From positions 1,116,001-1,180,000 of the forward strand of contig JBCAMK010000022.1 of the NCBI GenBank assembly GCA_038503065.1: a stretch of 64,000 nt of DNA, written 5' to 3'. The notes below the pieces were generated by a model. That model did not search any database. It was not told the origin of the DNA and saw only the letters and a list, made by a program, of their open reading frames with translations. The DNA is from Paragyromitra xinjiangensis. Its lineage: Eukaryota; Ascomycota; Pezizomycetes; Pezizales; Discinaceae. Below are positions 34,035 through 44,879 of the stretch, piece by piece (the stretch's first letter is position 1; each line of letters starts with the position of its first letter). A program made the position numbers and the translations under genes.

Positions 34035-35213
34035 CATGTAGGTTACATATAGAGTAGAACACCTCAATCAACGATAAAAGTCCATCAGCATCCATTTCCT
34101 TGTAAGGCCAATACCCCCTCTTACAGAACTGTCTGTATCCTCGAATATTCCATACTACCAACCTTCATAAATAATATATCGCAACTTTCAAAAACCCTCA
34201 GACACCGATCTTCAATCCTCAAGTCTCAACCTCTTAGATTCTAAAACCATACTTCTCGAGCTTGTGAAGTAACTTGCGCAATTGCCCCTTCTCATATTGG
34301 CTGAAAGGGCTTCTTCTCTCTTCTCCATAAGGCCGTAGATATATCGATAAAGCCTTGTACTCTATAACTCCTCGCGAGACCTCCAAGAGATGGAGTACCT
34401 TTGCAAGCTGTCTCACTCCAAACACCACTTTAGCGACTAGAAGCTGCGAGGGTCTCAATAATGAACTACTTGCTATGACCTAACAGGATAGTACGAGTGA
34501 TGGCATTCGCAAGGTAATTTTCTGGCATGAAGGGAAGGTAAACCCTAAGCCCAAGCAGCAAAACTCCAAAGCAATGAGGGTTTGGGTCTGCCTGGATCCT
34601 ATTTAAGGGGCTATTGACAAAGTCTCCTTTAATAGGCATTTCCCCGAGCTAATCTGAAGAATTTTAGAGAAAGTAGGGCCGACCCAGGACCATTCCCTGC
34701 CCCGTCCGATATCGCCAACAATTAGCTTCAGCATAGGCTCTCTTCTACGCTACTTTTATCTCACCATCACTCGATGGTAACATAAATGTAGCTGAATAAC
34801 TTGCGAGAACCTAAAAATGAATGTAGAAAATTCGTGATTAGAACTAATCTCTCGGTTTTTGTCCGCGCACCTGCCGTGTGTCTATTCTGCTGTCCATACT
34901 ACTTGTGCCTAGAGTCCCATATTCGAGATGGGTGGATATACGCAACGAAATAAGTAAAATAATCTCATTATTACTGTAACAGGTAAGAGGGAAAGTATAT
35001 GCTTATGAGGAGGAGGGTTTAGATAGTGAGAATCGAGTTTAAACCGAGCAGTGGCTTGAGTGCGATTGAGTACCGAAAGCGAGGTACTTTACTACATGTA
35101 GTTGTGTGAGGAAACCATCTACCCAGTAATGCATAAACACAGTGTTTACCGAAGCGCGGAACTGTTTAAGTAGGTGATTAGTGGGTAGGAATGTATCAGG
35201 CAGGTGTTTTGTG

Positions 35214-35241
35214 TTTTTGCTTTTGCTTTTGCTTTGCTTTT
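35214..35241 (+). repeat. TTTTGC microsatellite
   Basis: About five tandem TTTTGC-like units with small length variation. Confidence 0.7.
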
Positions 35242-36383
35242 CATACGTAGTATGTGCTCACAGGTTCGCTCTACTGTGCACCTTCCTGGAGAGTGTACTT
35301 ACGATCTTATACTTAAACTAGTATCTATCTAAGTGAAACGTTTATATTTAATCACAAACCATCACTCGATATCTCCGTCCCAAAAATCCCCAACACCAAT
35401 CTACACTACATAGTCTAACAACAAGACAAAAACTTATTATTAAGCGCAAGTCCTCTATATGCACCCACCTCCCGCTAGCTGTACCAAAAACCCCAGATTT
35501 CGGAGGGGATGGAGATCGCCTAGCATACTACAGCAAGACACATGTAAGTAGTCAGCACGATGCACGCCTACAGCAGTAGGAGTGGAGAGTGGGGACAAGA
35601 GATGATAAACTGGTCTACCAGGGGCGAAAATAGCTCATCGGCTTTGATCCTAGATAAAGAAGGGAGGGGGGCCTGAATTAAAAGCTTAGGTCGTCTATTA
35701 GGTTCAAATCCGCTTCTTTTATCTCTTGCTATGCTAGGTGGTTACGGCCAACTATTCAACTATCTCATCTTGAGTATCTAGCTATGCAGTCATTCTTTGG
35801 CGAAGGTTCACTCGACCGTGCAACCTTTCGAGGCCGTAATTCTGAAATCTCCAAAAACAAGATCATTAACGATCTCATAAGTGATAACCCGAGGTCTTGA
35901 ACTATCCTTTGACGCCAACCGTGTTGATTGGCGTGAAGACAGGGTACACCCATGTAGCACCATCTCCTCTCCGACTGTGTTTTAAGAGCTCCACTGCTTC
36001 GAGTCGAAAGTAGTTTCCTATAGGATTACGATATCCTTGACAGCTGCAGATGAAACACCTAGTGAAGTAAACAAGTATCGAGTGACACCCCATGAAGCAG
36101 CCCATAGAATACATATCCCGCACCTAACCGCCATCCCATCCCACACGTAACACAGTCGTATCACCCCAACGACACACAGTCCCGTGACCCAGAGCATCCC
36201 AACCACCCGTGACCGACCCGTGTAACGCTGTAATCCGGTACCCGCCAAGACCGCAAACCCCACATCCCGGTCTCGTATCCGGTCCGATAAGGAGAAGCGA
36301 GTCTGACCAAACAATAGGTCCAGACGAGTGACCCACAACCTTGACCCACAAAAGAACAATATTTTCTATAGTCGACTACAGTT

Positions 36384-36401
36384 CCTACCTACCTACCTAC
36401 C
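36384..36401 (+). repeat. CTAC microsatellite
   Basis: Four tandem CTAC units (CCTACCTACCTACCTACC) downstream of the minus-strand gene ending at 36725. Confidence 0.7.
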
Positions 36402-36724
36402 AACAAAAGGAACCCCAGCATGTCTGCTGGTAAGTTTGTAGATCCACGACATACACGATACAAAAAAGAAAACCGAACCGAGATCAAAGAAAGACCCAAA
36501 CAGAGTAAGAACCCAGATAGTGAAAAAGAAAGAAAAAGAAAAAAAAAAGATAAAAGACACCGGGGATAGGCTATGATGTAAATAAAATGGAAACTATTCC
36601 CTCCGTTGTTCCAAAGCATATCATGCAATCGTAGCGATTCGTAAGATGATCGTTATTAACTCCTTCGCTCCTCTCCCTCCACCCCCCTTCAATCCCCCAT
36701 CCCCTTACTTCCTACAGCCCTTAC

Positions 36725-38059
36725 TTAAAACGCCTCCAGATCGTCGTCATCGTCATAAGTAACCTCAATCCGACTACCCAGCGCCTCCCTCCCCTCCCTG
36801 ATCATATCCTTCAATTTTTCATTAAACCTCCTTATACTCTCATCAGCCTCGTCCTCGTCCTCCCCATCCCCGAACCCCGGACCAAACCCCCCTGCCATGC
36901 CACGACTGATACTCCCACCGGTTAATTTCCTCCGACTCCTCGTATTTGCCATACTAGCTCTCGCAGGACTCGACCCATTACTAAAGCTCCCTCCGAACGT
37001 GAACGCGGACTGCGATGGCGGGGCTGGATACGTGCTGAATGAAGACGCGGAGGAGATAGAAGACCCGTTTTTATGTCGTACGACGGCGGGACGTTTCGCG
37101 CGGCTGCTACTAGCGACGATGGGACGCGTGGGGGGACGACGGGTAGAGGCGGTGGAGTTGCGGCGACTGTGTGATGAGGGAGTTGCGGTTGCGGTGGTAG
37201 TGGAGGTTGCGGTGGTTGCGTAGGTTGTTGGGGAGTAGGGGGCGTGAGGGGAGGTATTGGTTGGTGCGGTGTAGGGTCGCGAGGGGTGGGGGTTTTGTGG
37301 GGTTGGGGAGGTGGTGGCGGTGGAGGGACGAGCTGAGGTGGGGGTCGGGGAGACCATGACCCAGCGGGAGGAAAGACCGCCGGTGTTGCTGGGTGCTTTA
37401 GGGGGAATGGGCTCTGGTGCAGAGTATGTTGGTGCGGAGTAGGTTGGCGCGGAGTAGGTTGGTGCGTGGTAGAAGGGATTGGTCATTCCTCCCATCCCTG
37501 TATCCCCGTTGCCGCTGGCATGGGTGTTTGGTGGACCAGAGTATTGTCCGGGCATGTACAAACTCATATGGCGCTGCACCTCCTGTTCAAACTCCATCTC
37601 GTCGCTCTGTTGGCTGTAGAACGGCGTCTTACTGATACAGAACTCCCACACGCGACTCGCTACACTGCCCACCACATCGATGATCCGTCGCTTCGCCGCC
37701 GGTCGACCATCGTCCCCAGTGGTTTCTACTCGCTTCCCAGGGTTGTAGTCGTCGACATCGTCATCCGCTAGCCCCCTTTTCCTGCTGTGGCCGGCGAGAC
37801 TAGTCCGGAAGGCTGTGTCGCTGTAGAGACTGTTCCGCATGACATCCTCATCGCTGTCACGGTCATTGTCGGGGTTGTTGTAGGAGTTGTCTGCAGGACG
37901 GCGGTGCTGCAGCCGCTTCCGCGTTGGCGCGAGGGTTGGCGAGGGGGATTGCGGAGTGTGGAAGGTGTTGTGTTTCGGGTAGCTCGGGAGGGAAGCGGGG
38001 ATAGCGGGGAGGAAGGAGCCGGGCATGGTGATTGAGGAGAAGGGGTTGGGCGGTGTCAT
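36725..38059 (-). CDS. Conserved fungal protein, probably nuclear, function unknown
   Basis: The single-exon product has 444 residues and is mostly low complexity. The N-terminal 150 residues carry basic and acidic motifs (PTRKRLQHRRP, SRKRGLADDDVDDYNPGKR, RPAAKRRIIDVVGS), with a short hydrophobic/aromatic segment VASRVWEFC at about 131-139. The middle contains a small tandem peptide repeat (PTYSA, three times) and long Ser/Thr/Pro runs. The C-terminus has RSRRKLTGGSISRG, then a charged helix and an acidic end DDDDDLEAF. The KRGL-DDD-DDYNPGKR plus AAKRRIIDVVGSV combination resembles uncharacterised Pezizomycotina proteins I have seen. Several probable nuclear-localisation signals suggest a nuclear role. 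I do not assign a molecular function. The ATG chosen is the first in frame; a second lies 11 codons in. Confidence 0.75.
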   Translation of the reverse strand: MTPPNPFSSITMPGSFLPAIPASLPSYPKHNTFHTPQSPSPTLAPTRKRLQHRRPADNSYNNPDNDRDSDEDVMRNSLYSDTAFRTSLAGHSRKRGLADDDVDDYNPGKRVETTGDDGRPAAKRRIIDVVGSVASRVWEFCISKTPFYSQQSDEMEFEQEVQRHMSLYMPGQYSGPPNTHASGNGDTGMGGMTNPFYHAPTYSAPTYSAPTYSAPEPIPPKAPSNTGGLSSRWVMVSPTPTSARPSTATTSPTPQNPHPSRPYTAPTNTSPHAPYSPTTYATTATSTTTATATPSSHSRRNSTASTRRPPTRPIVASSSRAKRPAVVRHKNGSSISSASSFSTYPAPPSQSAFTFGGSFSNGSSPARASMANTRSRRKLTGGSISRGMAGGFGPGFGDGEDEDEADESIRRFNEKLKDMIREGREALGSRIEVTYDDDDDLEAF

Positions 38060-39303
38060 GCAGAGCTGTGGTTAGGGGGGGAACGAACGGGGGGGGATGG
38101 GGGATAGACGGACGGGCGGGTAGGGCTGTACTGTAGAGTGGGTATTATAGAGAACTAACTAGCTGTGCGGAGACAGCTAGTAGAGCTAGTGTAGTAGGTA
38201 AGGGGCGGAGACGGACGAGGAGATAGATAGCGATAGATAAACAGGCAGATGACGGCTGCCTGACTGCTGCCTCAAAACAACAACTCGGCGGCGATGGGCT
38301 GAGTTGAGCGAGGTGAGAATTCTCTTTTTTCCTTTTTTGCCGGCTGTTGTCGCAGGCAACCAGTCTAGCCGCATGGGGGGCTGTCAACAAACAGTGGGGT
38401 CACGTGGGGCGCAGGTCTAGACTAGGTCTGATGCGGAGGGAATAGTAAGAGTAAAGACTGTCCAAAGCGGTTAGTCGCGTAGAGCATCACCAAATAGTAA
38501 CGCATACCCCAGACGTCCACGGGTAAAAACTCCGCGCATTGTGGCTGTTTCTTGTTTCGTCACTAGCCGGGATCTGCTTCGCCTCAACGCTCGGTTCCAG
38601 GGCTGCATGCATGGGACCATTCCTGGTCCGGAAGTCTGGGGTAGAGCCGAGAATGTAAGTAACGTCATATCTACGTTATCGTTGGGCCATCCCCTAAACC
38701 ATCAACGTTTCGATACGGGGTGTTTAGCGATGGAATTACCAGTGGGAAAACGGGGAAAATAGAGACAAAGGAGTAGTTCTAATGAGTAAATTCACACAAC
38801 GCTTATGAGTGAATTGAACAAGCTAAACGCGTTCTCGTCAAAGCGTTTCAGAGGGCAGAAAGTCTCCGCGGCTGTCCCCCGTACACGCCACAGAACCCCA
38901 CCACCTGCCGCCAAGGCCACCCATACACCCTCGATCCTCACCGTTTCTAGCACTGGCTCTCCGCTGTCTCCATCATCGCAATTGGCCCAATTCCCCATGG
39001 TCAATCCGTCTGTCCAACAGGTTTCCACCTGCCGCGTGGTTGGCCTCGTGCCTACGTGCTGGTCTCCTCCGAGCAGCCAACCAGCTTTTGCGGGGTAATT
39101 AGGTAACTACTTCACGGCCTACGTCATCTACTACGGCCCCTGCTTCCCATGAATCTATTAAAGCCACCCTTTCCCCTTTCTCGAGCAACCCTTCTCAACA
39201 TTCCTTCTCATCTGCTGGTACGACGAGGAGAAGAAAAGAAACCGTGAAGAAACAACAGAAAAAGAAACAACCGTGAATTGAACTATTCTTCATCTCTGCA
39301 GCG
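38060..39303. other. Divergent promoter region
   Basis: This spacer separates two divergently transcribed genes. It contains a CACGTG palindrome near 38401-38406 and pyrimidine/purine-rich leaders on each side. The open frame 38805-39098 is not supported by context or homology. Confidence 0.5.
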
Positions 39304-40302
39304 ATGGCATTCTGTAACTACTCTCTCTTAGTACATCATCTCTTCCCTCGCTAACTATGTTCGGTAGCAAACCCTTTCACCCGTGACCCTGATGCTCAGC
39401 GGAACATTGTCGCCTACAAGATCTTTACCCTTCTGTCGTTCCTCCTCGCCTTTGTAACATCTATCGTGTATACCAACTATGCACCCACTGACGGATACTA
39501 CACACGTGGGACCATCTGGGTATGACTATCCACTCCTGCTGTTGCTGTTGGATGATTGCTGATTAGAGTTTCAGGGTATCTCCAACCTCCATGTGACCCC
39601 TTTCACGTTGAGCCACGTTTTTGTTTCCATCTACTGGGTCGTGCTTTATATTCTCCAGATTGTGTACATCTGGCATCTCTTTAGCTCCAACGAGACACAA
39701 GTAAGGGCTGCTGCTGCTGTTGGTTCTCACTTTATCTTGTAAGTCCCCTCTTGCACTTCCTCTACTTCTTTCTCCTCGTGACTAACGTCCATAGGTTCAA
39801 TGTCCTCCAATTTGTCTGGATCATGCTCTGGGTCCGCTCCCACTTCATCCTTTCAGAAATCGTCCAGGTGATACAATTCCTCCAACTTACATCTCTCTAC
39901 TTCCGACATGCAACGCTGCCCCGCTGGATCCACACACCAGTTGTTGCCATGCCACTCACCTTCTCCTTCTTCCTTGTCCTCTGGAACGGAGCTGTGATGG
40001 TTCACTGCCATGGCCTTGCCTGCCGTATTTTGGCCAACGTTGCCGTCTGGGGTATTGTTGTCTACGCTGGTTTCTTCTTGGTTGTGTTTAAGGACTGGCA
40101 CGTGGGTTTCGCGACCAGCTTTTTGGCAGCTGGATTGGGCGTCGGACAGTTCTTTACCAAGACTGTTGCGTTGCAATGGCCATTCGCATTTGCCATTATG
40201 GCTATCACGTTTATCGGGACCGTCCTTGTGGCTGTTCCGGAAATTGCTGGCGGGAGTGAGAACAGGGACGATAGGGAACGTGCCCCACTGCTGCATGAGT
40301 AA
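39304..40302 (+). CDS. DUF1774-like multi-pass membrane protein
   Basis: Four exons (39304-39313, 39368-39519, 39575-39738, 39795-40302) splice in phase to 277 residues, the usual size for this fungal family. The first coding exon is only 10 bases (MAF plus one base). Characteristic stretches include RNIVAYKIFTLLSFLLA, FTLSHVFVSIYWVVLYILQI, WHLFSSNETQVRAAAAVGSH, LQLTSLYFRHATLPRWIH and FLAAGLGVGQFFTKTVALQW. About seven to eight hydrophobic helices are visible. The acidic C-terminus ends in a probable sorting-type dileucine (APLLHE). The family is known only as DUF1774 (assigned from memory), with no established function; it probably resides in an internal membrane. The tiny first exon is supported by a GT-AG intron with a GCTAAC branch-like site. 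Confidence 0.85.
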
Positions 40303-42543
40303 AGAAATAATAATTTGGAGATGCGGAGGGGATGGATTGTGATTTGGGGTGGATATATTGAGCGATGATATCTTGCGTTTGGTTGTTTCTTCTCTTTTAC
40401 GATCTTTTATTGGTTTTAGGGTTCTGGTTTGGTATGGGCTATGAAAATTTGATAACATGCACGGTGGATTTCCGGTTCTTCGATTCTGTTACTTAATGGT
40501 GTTCAATGAATACATGCCACGATTGAATCGATCTCCCCAATAATGTGACGTGCGCGAGATACGAGACATTGAAAATGCATCCGTGCGTACCGAAAACAGG
40601 GTTGTGAGCGCCAAGCTAAGCACGCACCAGTGACGACGAGTAAAACGGTTAAGTAACAGGGACAAGTAAATCAGACATCAAGGGGCGCATCTGGTTTTCA
40701 GCATCTGGACTGCAGGTTATGGAAACGCCTGGATTGGGGTGGGCGGCATCTGGTTGAGATGTGGGATCGGATCGGATGGGGTTGTTTGTTGATTGCTATC
40801 GCTGTTGGTTATTCGTTGGGATGGGTGGTTGGTGGGATTGTTGGGAGTGGTTGGAGATAGGGGTGTGGCTGGTGTGGATGGGTCATGATGGGTCACTCGG
40901 TCCAGATATGGCTATTGAAGGAATAATCTCGTGTGAATAGTGATTGCTTTGCTTTTTGCGAGGGGAGGAAGTCTCTATACTTGTGCAGGTGTCGGGCTAG
41001 TAAAGAGCTCTACCAAATGGTTTGCTAGTCTCGATTCCAGACTTCCCGGGAAAATCGCTATTTATTTTAGGCGCAATATTGAAAGGGGATCTGGGCGACT
41101 TGCAACGTGGGCACGAGACTAACGTTTATGTACTTGGCTAAACCTAATAAAATTGGTTGTGGGCTTTTTTGTACGGTGTGGTGGACACTTGTGCTAGTTT
41201 GCTAGAGTGGGAGTTAGTGGCGCTTTTGGTTCTTATGGACCGCTGTACTCACTGGATTCGTCAAAGGAGGGTTTCTTGTATCAGAGTGTTGGGATCGATA
41301 CTAGCTTAAAACAAGCATGTGGAGTCCCCTCTATCCGATGGGTAATTCTCGCATAGACGCTTTCTTCCAACAAGCTGTATGCTGCGGTGAAGACCTGTTG
41401 CATCTCTTTACCACGCTGCATGGAAATAATAAGAGATATATGGGGTAGTGGTGATGGTGGGAGACTTTGTAATCGTGTAAAATTTGAGGTAAGTCAGATT
41501 TTTAATTTCACTTACTGATCAATAGATGTTGTAGAAAAGATCACGATAAAAACCGTGTCTTTTAGGAAATTTCTGAAGCCACGACCAAGAAATCCTTAAA
41601 TAATGATTCTGATACGATACTACTAGTATCACTGCTCGGATATTCGGGCGGCTGCTTCGGGATGTTTCCAAAAGGGCCGAAACACCTAGGTGTCTGTTTC
41701 TGCTGCTGTTTGCCGTCTATTCATCGGTTCGTACATAGATTAGCCTAGAGATCTTAGGAATATATAAATCATCGCTAGTGGTCTTGCGAACTAAATGGCT
41801 GACAGGTGATGGTAGACAACTGGAAGACAACTAGTACGTGGAATTGTGAACAAGAGAACTTGCTGGGTGGACTAATCAGTTGTATGTCTCCTGAACAGAT
41901 CATATAGTAAGTGTGCTGATTTGGATATTCTGATAAACTCCTTTTTTTTATTCTTGCCTAGATATAACACCTGACCATCTAGCTACGAGTGCAGCATAGG
42001 AAACAGAAAGGGTGGGGGAAATCCCCAACTAATGGAAGGGGACAGTGAGAAAGGGCGAGAAAGGCACGGGAAAGCGTAGAGAAGGAAACGCGATATTAAA
42101 GTAGTAGTAAAGAAGGCAAAGAACCTTCCAACAAGCTACTAATCATGGTAGGTAAAAAAAGTATTGCCTAACGCTGCTTACAAGCAACGAGACAGCTCAG
42201 CCAGGGGTTTATACTTAGGGACGTGTGAGTAAGCGTATTCGCAGACATTGCTTGTCGAGAGCCGAAAGAAACTTGCATCAACAGAGTTGGGCGATTGATA
42301 CAGACTCTAGGCATCATCATCAGCGCATTCCTCATCGATGTCGTCATCCGACCACTCACAGCTGGCCTCGCTGTAGACCTGATGCGCGGGATGTCCGTAG
42401 TCCAGCGTCACTGGATTAATAGGTACCAAGTCCAGCGAAGGGGGGGTCCGAAGTAGATCCCGTTACCAAAACCACCAACCGGACAAGTCAGTCCGCTACC
42501 CCCACTCTCACCCCCACTAGCCCCTTCACTCCCCCACTTCTTT

Positions 42544-42590
42544 CACCTCCACCTCCACCTCCACCTCCACCTCCACCTCCACCCCTTCCA
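42544..42590 (+). repeat. CACCTC microsatellite
   Basis: Seven to eight tandem CACCTC units on the plus strand. The reverse strand reads as a Glu-Val alternation, which I treat as spurious. Confidence 0.8.
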
Positions 42591-43206
42591 GCTCCCCCAG
42601 TGGCAGCCCCTCCACCAGCCCCCTCACTATCCCCGCCATCCCCATCGTCACCACAGCTATTGAGGCCACCACGATAAATAGGCGTGTCCGTGTTGATACG
42701 TTGTCCATTAGCCGTATAGCGGACCCCCGCGTGATAGCACTCATTCAGTGAGATAAGATACTCTCAGTTTTCGTGGTTTAAAAATGTTTTGATAATCTCT
42801 AAAGAATTCTCTATCGGCCGCTCAACCCTTAGCTCGCCGGGAGGAGGTTTTTGTATACCTACGCCCATTTCTTGTGAGTTACCGGTGGGAGAGGGTTGGA
42901 CATATACTACCCTGGCCTTGATGGCATAAATAAATCTAATATAGCCTTGGTTTTCACCATTAAATGATCCCACTGGACGTGGTATTAGTGGCGGCTTCGG
43001 TTGATAAGGGTGATGAGGGCTGTTGTCGAGTGGGACAGAACGATGCCCAAATACCAGTGGCTTGCTACCGCTCAGGAAGGCAGCCGCAAGGTTGCTACTA
43101 TGGTCGATGTCTACTACAGCGGCTGTACGCTTTTTGAGGTGGCTTTCGTTCGCCTGGTTAGTTGGCGTCTTGAACAAAACGCAAACGTATGGTCGTGCCT
43201 ATTGCC

Positions 43207-43255
43207 TAGGCTTGTTCCCATCCCCACCTACCATAGGTTGCTGCGCACCGGAGGC
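43207..43255 (-). repeat. 49-bp unit, diverged copy
   Basis: This copy begins TAGGCTTGTTCCCATCCCC and ends near TTGCTGCGCACCG. It matches the units at 44714 and 44831 with several substitutions. No flanking direct repeat is now recognisable. Confidence 0.65.
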
Positions 43256-43721
43256 AGTGAGCTGCGCAGTGAGGCTGGGCACGAGACTACCTACTGCCAG
43301 TTATGGGAGCTTTCTTCGGCGACAGATCATCAAATTCCCTCGGGAACCAGAAACGAACGCCATAGAAGTGATCGTGTTCTAGGTACTGAGAGCTTGAAAG
43401 CTCTCTATTATCGCTCGCATTCGTAGAATTAGATTCCATCTCAGAGCAAGATTGGATAGGAGGATTATGGGAAACGGGGAGCGGGGGTTGATGGCGGTGG
43501 GTGCTGGGGATGTTGATGGTAGACGTTGGGTTGAAGAACTTGGTGAAGGGTAGTCTCGTCCTTAGACCTAACGAGACTAGATGCAATGGCGGGAACTAAA
43601 TAAATAAAGTCTAGGGGTGTGTGTGGTGGGTTAGGGATTCATAACCAACTAAACCTAGGGCTCGAGCTTGAACAACAACTACATGTATTCATCCGCGCCC
43701 ACTGAAAAACGCAAGAAATTC

Positions 43722-43770
43722 ACAAGCGGTGCGCAGCAGCCATAGGCAGTAGGGGATGGGAACGAGCCTA
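43722..43770 (+). repeat. 49-bp unit, near-intact copy
   Basis: From GGTGCGCAGCAGCC to GGGAACGAGCCTA the copy is identical to the unit at 44714. Only the first few bases differ. No clear 8-bp flank was found. It lies about 70 bases upstream of the CACTA-like element. Confidence 0.7.
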
Positions 43771-43838
43771 GGAACAAGCCTACAATGACCACATGAGATT
43801 ATATGGCTCATTCTCATCGTTCTATGACCAGTCTCATA

Positions 43839-44542
43839 CTCTACGAGGTATGGAAATGCATCATTCGACGACTTACCCATACAAATAGAGTGGGAAAAGG
43901 CACAAAATGATGCATTAACAAGGGATGTTGTGTGTAAATGCATCACTGGATGCATTTACAAACGACTTTACAAGGCTTGATGCATTTCCTAATGCATTTA
44001 CAGACAATTTTCTAGTTGGAAATGCATCAGTAAAGTCGTTGAAGGTGTAAAGTCGTAGTTGGAGGTAAAGTTGTCGGAAAAAGCATCGGAAAAAGTGTAT
44101 CTGGGAAAGTCGTCCAAGAAAGTCGTCAGGAAAAGCATCAGGAAATGTGTACTTGGGAAAGTCGTTGGGGAAATGCATCAGGAAATGTGTATTCTGTCAT
44201 TTATTTTGATACAAATGCTCATCTGTTGATAATTTTACATCAGAAAAAGTAGTGTAGTTGGTAAGGAAGGTAGTTGGTTGGCTGAACAGCACAAGTTCAA
44301 CCCCCACCAGTGGGTATCACTTTTTGTGTTTTTTTTATATTTCTCAGCTTGGAAAGTCGTCTGGAAAGTTGTTTGGAAATGTGTATAATTACCCAAAGTA
44401 TACATTTACTGATGCATTTACTGATGCATTTCCAATAATTCCTCCCACATAATCAGGAACGACTTTCCCAACGACTTTCCCCAGCCAAAACTATGATGCA
44501 TTTGCTGATGCATTTACTGATGCATTTCCACACCTCTTAGAG
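43839..44542. mobile_element. CACTA-like non-autonomous element with subterminal repeats, copy 1
   Basis: The 704-base element begins CTCTACGAGGTATGG and ends CCACACCTCTTAGAG, inverted repeats of each other for about 25 bases. Both sides are flanked by the 3-bp direct repeat ATA (43836-43838, 44543-44545). Both ends are packed with short repeats of the GATGCATTT/AAATGCATC type, in opposite orientation left and right. Three-base duplications plus subterminal repeat arrays are typical of CACTA (EnSpm) elements. The classical CACTA terminus is CTCTA here, so the superfamily call is an inference. There is no transposase frame. Confidence 0.75.
44251..44330 (+). other. tRNA-like box A/box B module inside the CACTA-like element
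   Basis: TAGTGTAGTTGG fits the pol III box A consensus and resembles a tRNA D-arm. About 34 bases later AGTTCAACCCC fits box B. A run of eight T follows near 44327. The same order occurs in the second element at 62811. The T-stem pairs poorly, so it is not a functional tRNA. Confidence 0.5.
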
Positions 44543-44713
44543 ATAACTGACGCACTCAGCAAGTTACATTGCAATTTCATCTAGATTAGCGCTTATATGC
44601 CAACGTGATCAGATGTACTCGGGTCAGGGGATAAGTATTGGGACCTACTAGGGTGTCACAGACCTGAGCGGTCACAGTGCTGCACTGTTCTTACTTTGTT
44701 TCACTGTATTTCA

Positions 44714-44762
44714 CCCTACGGTGCGCAGCAGCCATAGGCAGTAGGGGATGGGAACGAGCCTA
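44714..44762 (+). mobile_element. 49-bp unit with perfect 8-bp direct flanks, insertion 1
   Basis: The unit runs from CCCTACGGTGCGCAG to GGGAACGAGCCTA. GTATTTCA lies immediately on both sides (44706-44713 and 44763-44770). An 8-bp duplication is what hAT-type transposases make. The unit is nested in the TA-flanked MITE. Confidence 0.75.
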
Positions 44763-44830
44763 GTATTTCACTGTATTTCGTAGTACCACGGATCTGTACG
44801 GCTGTTATATTTCCCTTTCAGAGTGTACCA

Positions 44831-44879
44831 TAGGCTCATTCCCATCCCCTACTGCCTATGGCTGCTGCGCACCGTAGGG
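44831..44879 (-). mobile_element. 49-bp unit with perfect 8-bp direct flanks, insertion 2
   Basis: This is the same 49 bases in opposite orientation, with one mismatch to insertion 1. A different 8-bp direct repeat, GTGTACCA, lies on both sides (44823-44830 and 44880-44887). The different flanks show two separate insertion events rather than one long hairpin. Confidence 0.75.

Larger units (their letters stand above)
29721..36724. other. Long gene-poor, repeat-rich region
   Basis: No gene is supported in these 7 kb. Listed separately are a 666-base foldback element (31198-31863), a GC-rich CGGAC-repeat patch (33427-33590), a family C MITE (33932-34034) and simple repeats at 35214-35241 and 36384-36401. 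Other open frames are short and unconvincing. Confidence 0.5.

Noticed and set aside
35651..35722. tRNA-like segment with GGTTCAAATCC and a terminal inverted repeat
   Set aside because: The T-stem does not pair and no cloverleaf can be drawn; it is probably chance.
42526..42744. Minus-strand frame with Glu-Val alternation
   Set aside because: It is produced by the CACCTC microsatellite and has no other coding character.
43915..44178. Open frames with Asp-Ala-Phe/Asp-Asp-Phe peptide repeats
   Set aside because: They are translations of the GATGCATTT subterminal arrays of the CACTA-like element; frames occur on both strands and are broken between copies.
44714..44879. Reading the two 49-bp units as terminal inverted repeats of one 166-base MITE
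   Set aside because: Each unit has its own, different, perfect 8-bp direct flank, which fits two separate insertions better than one element.
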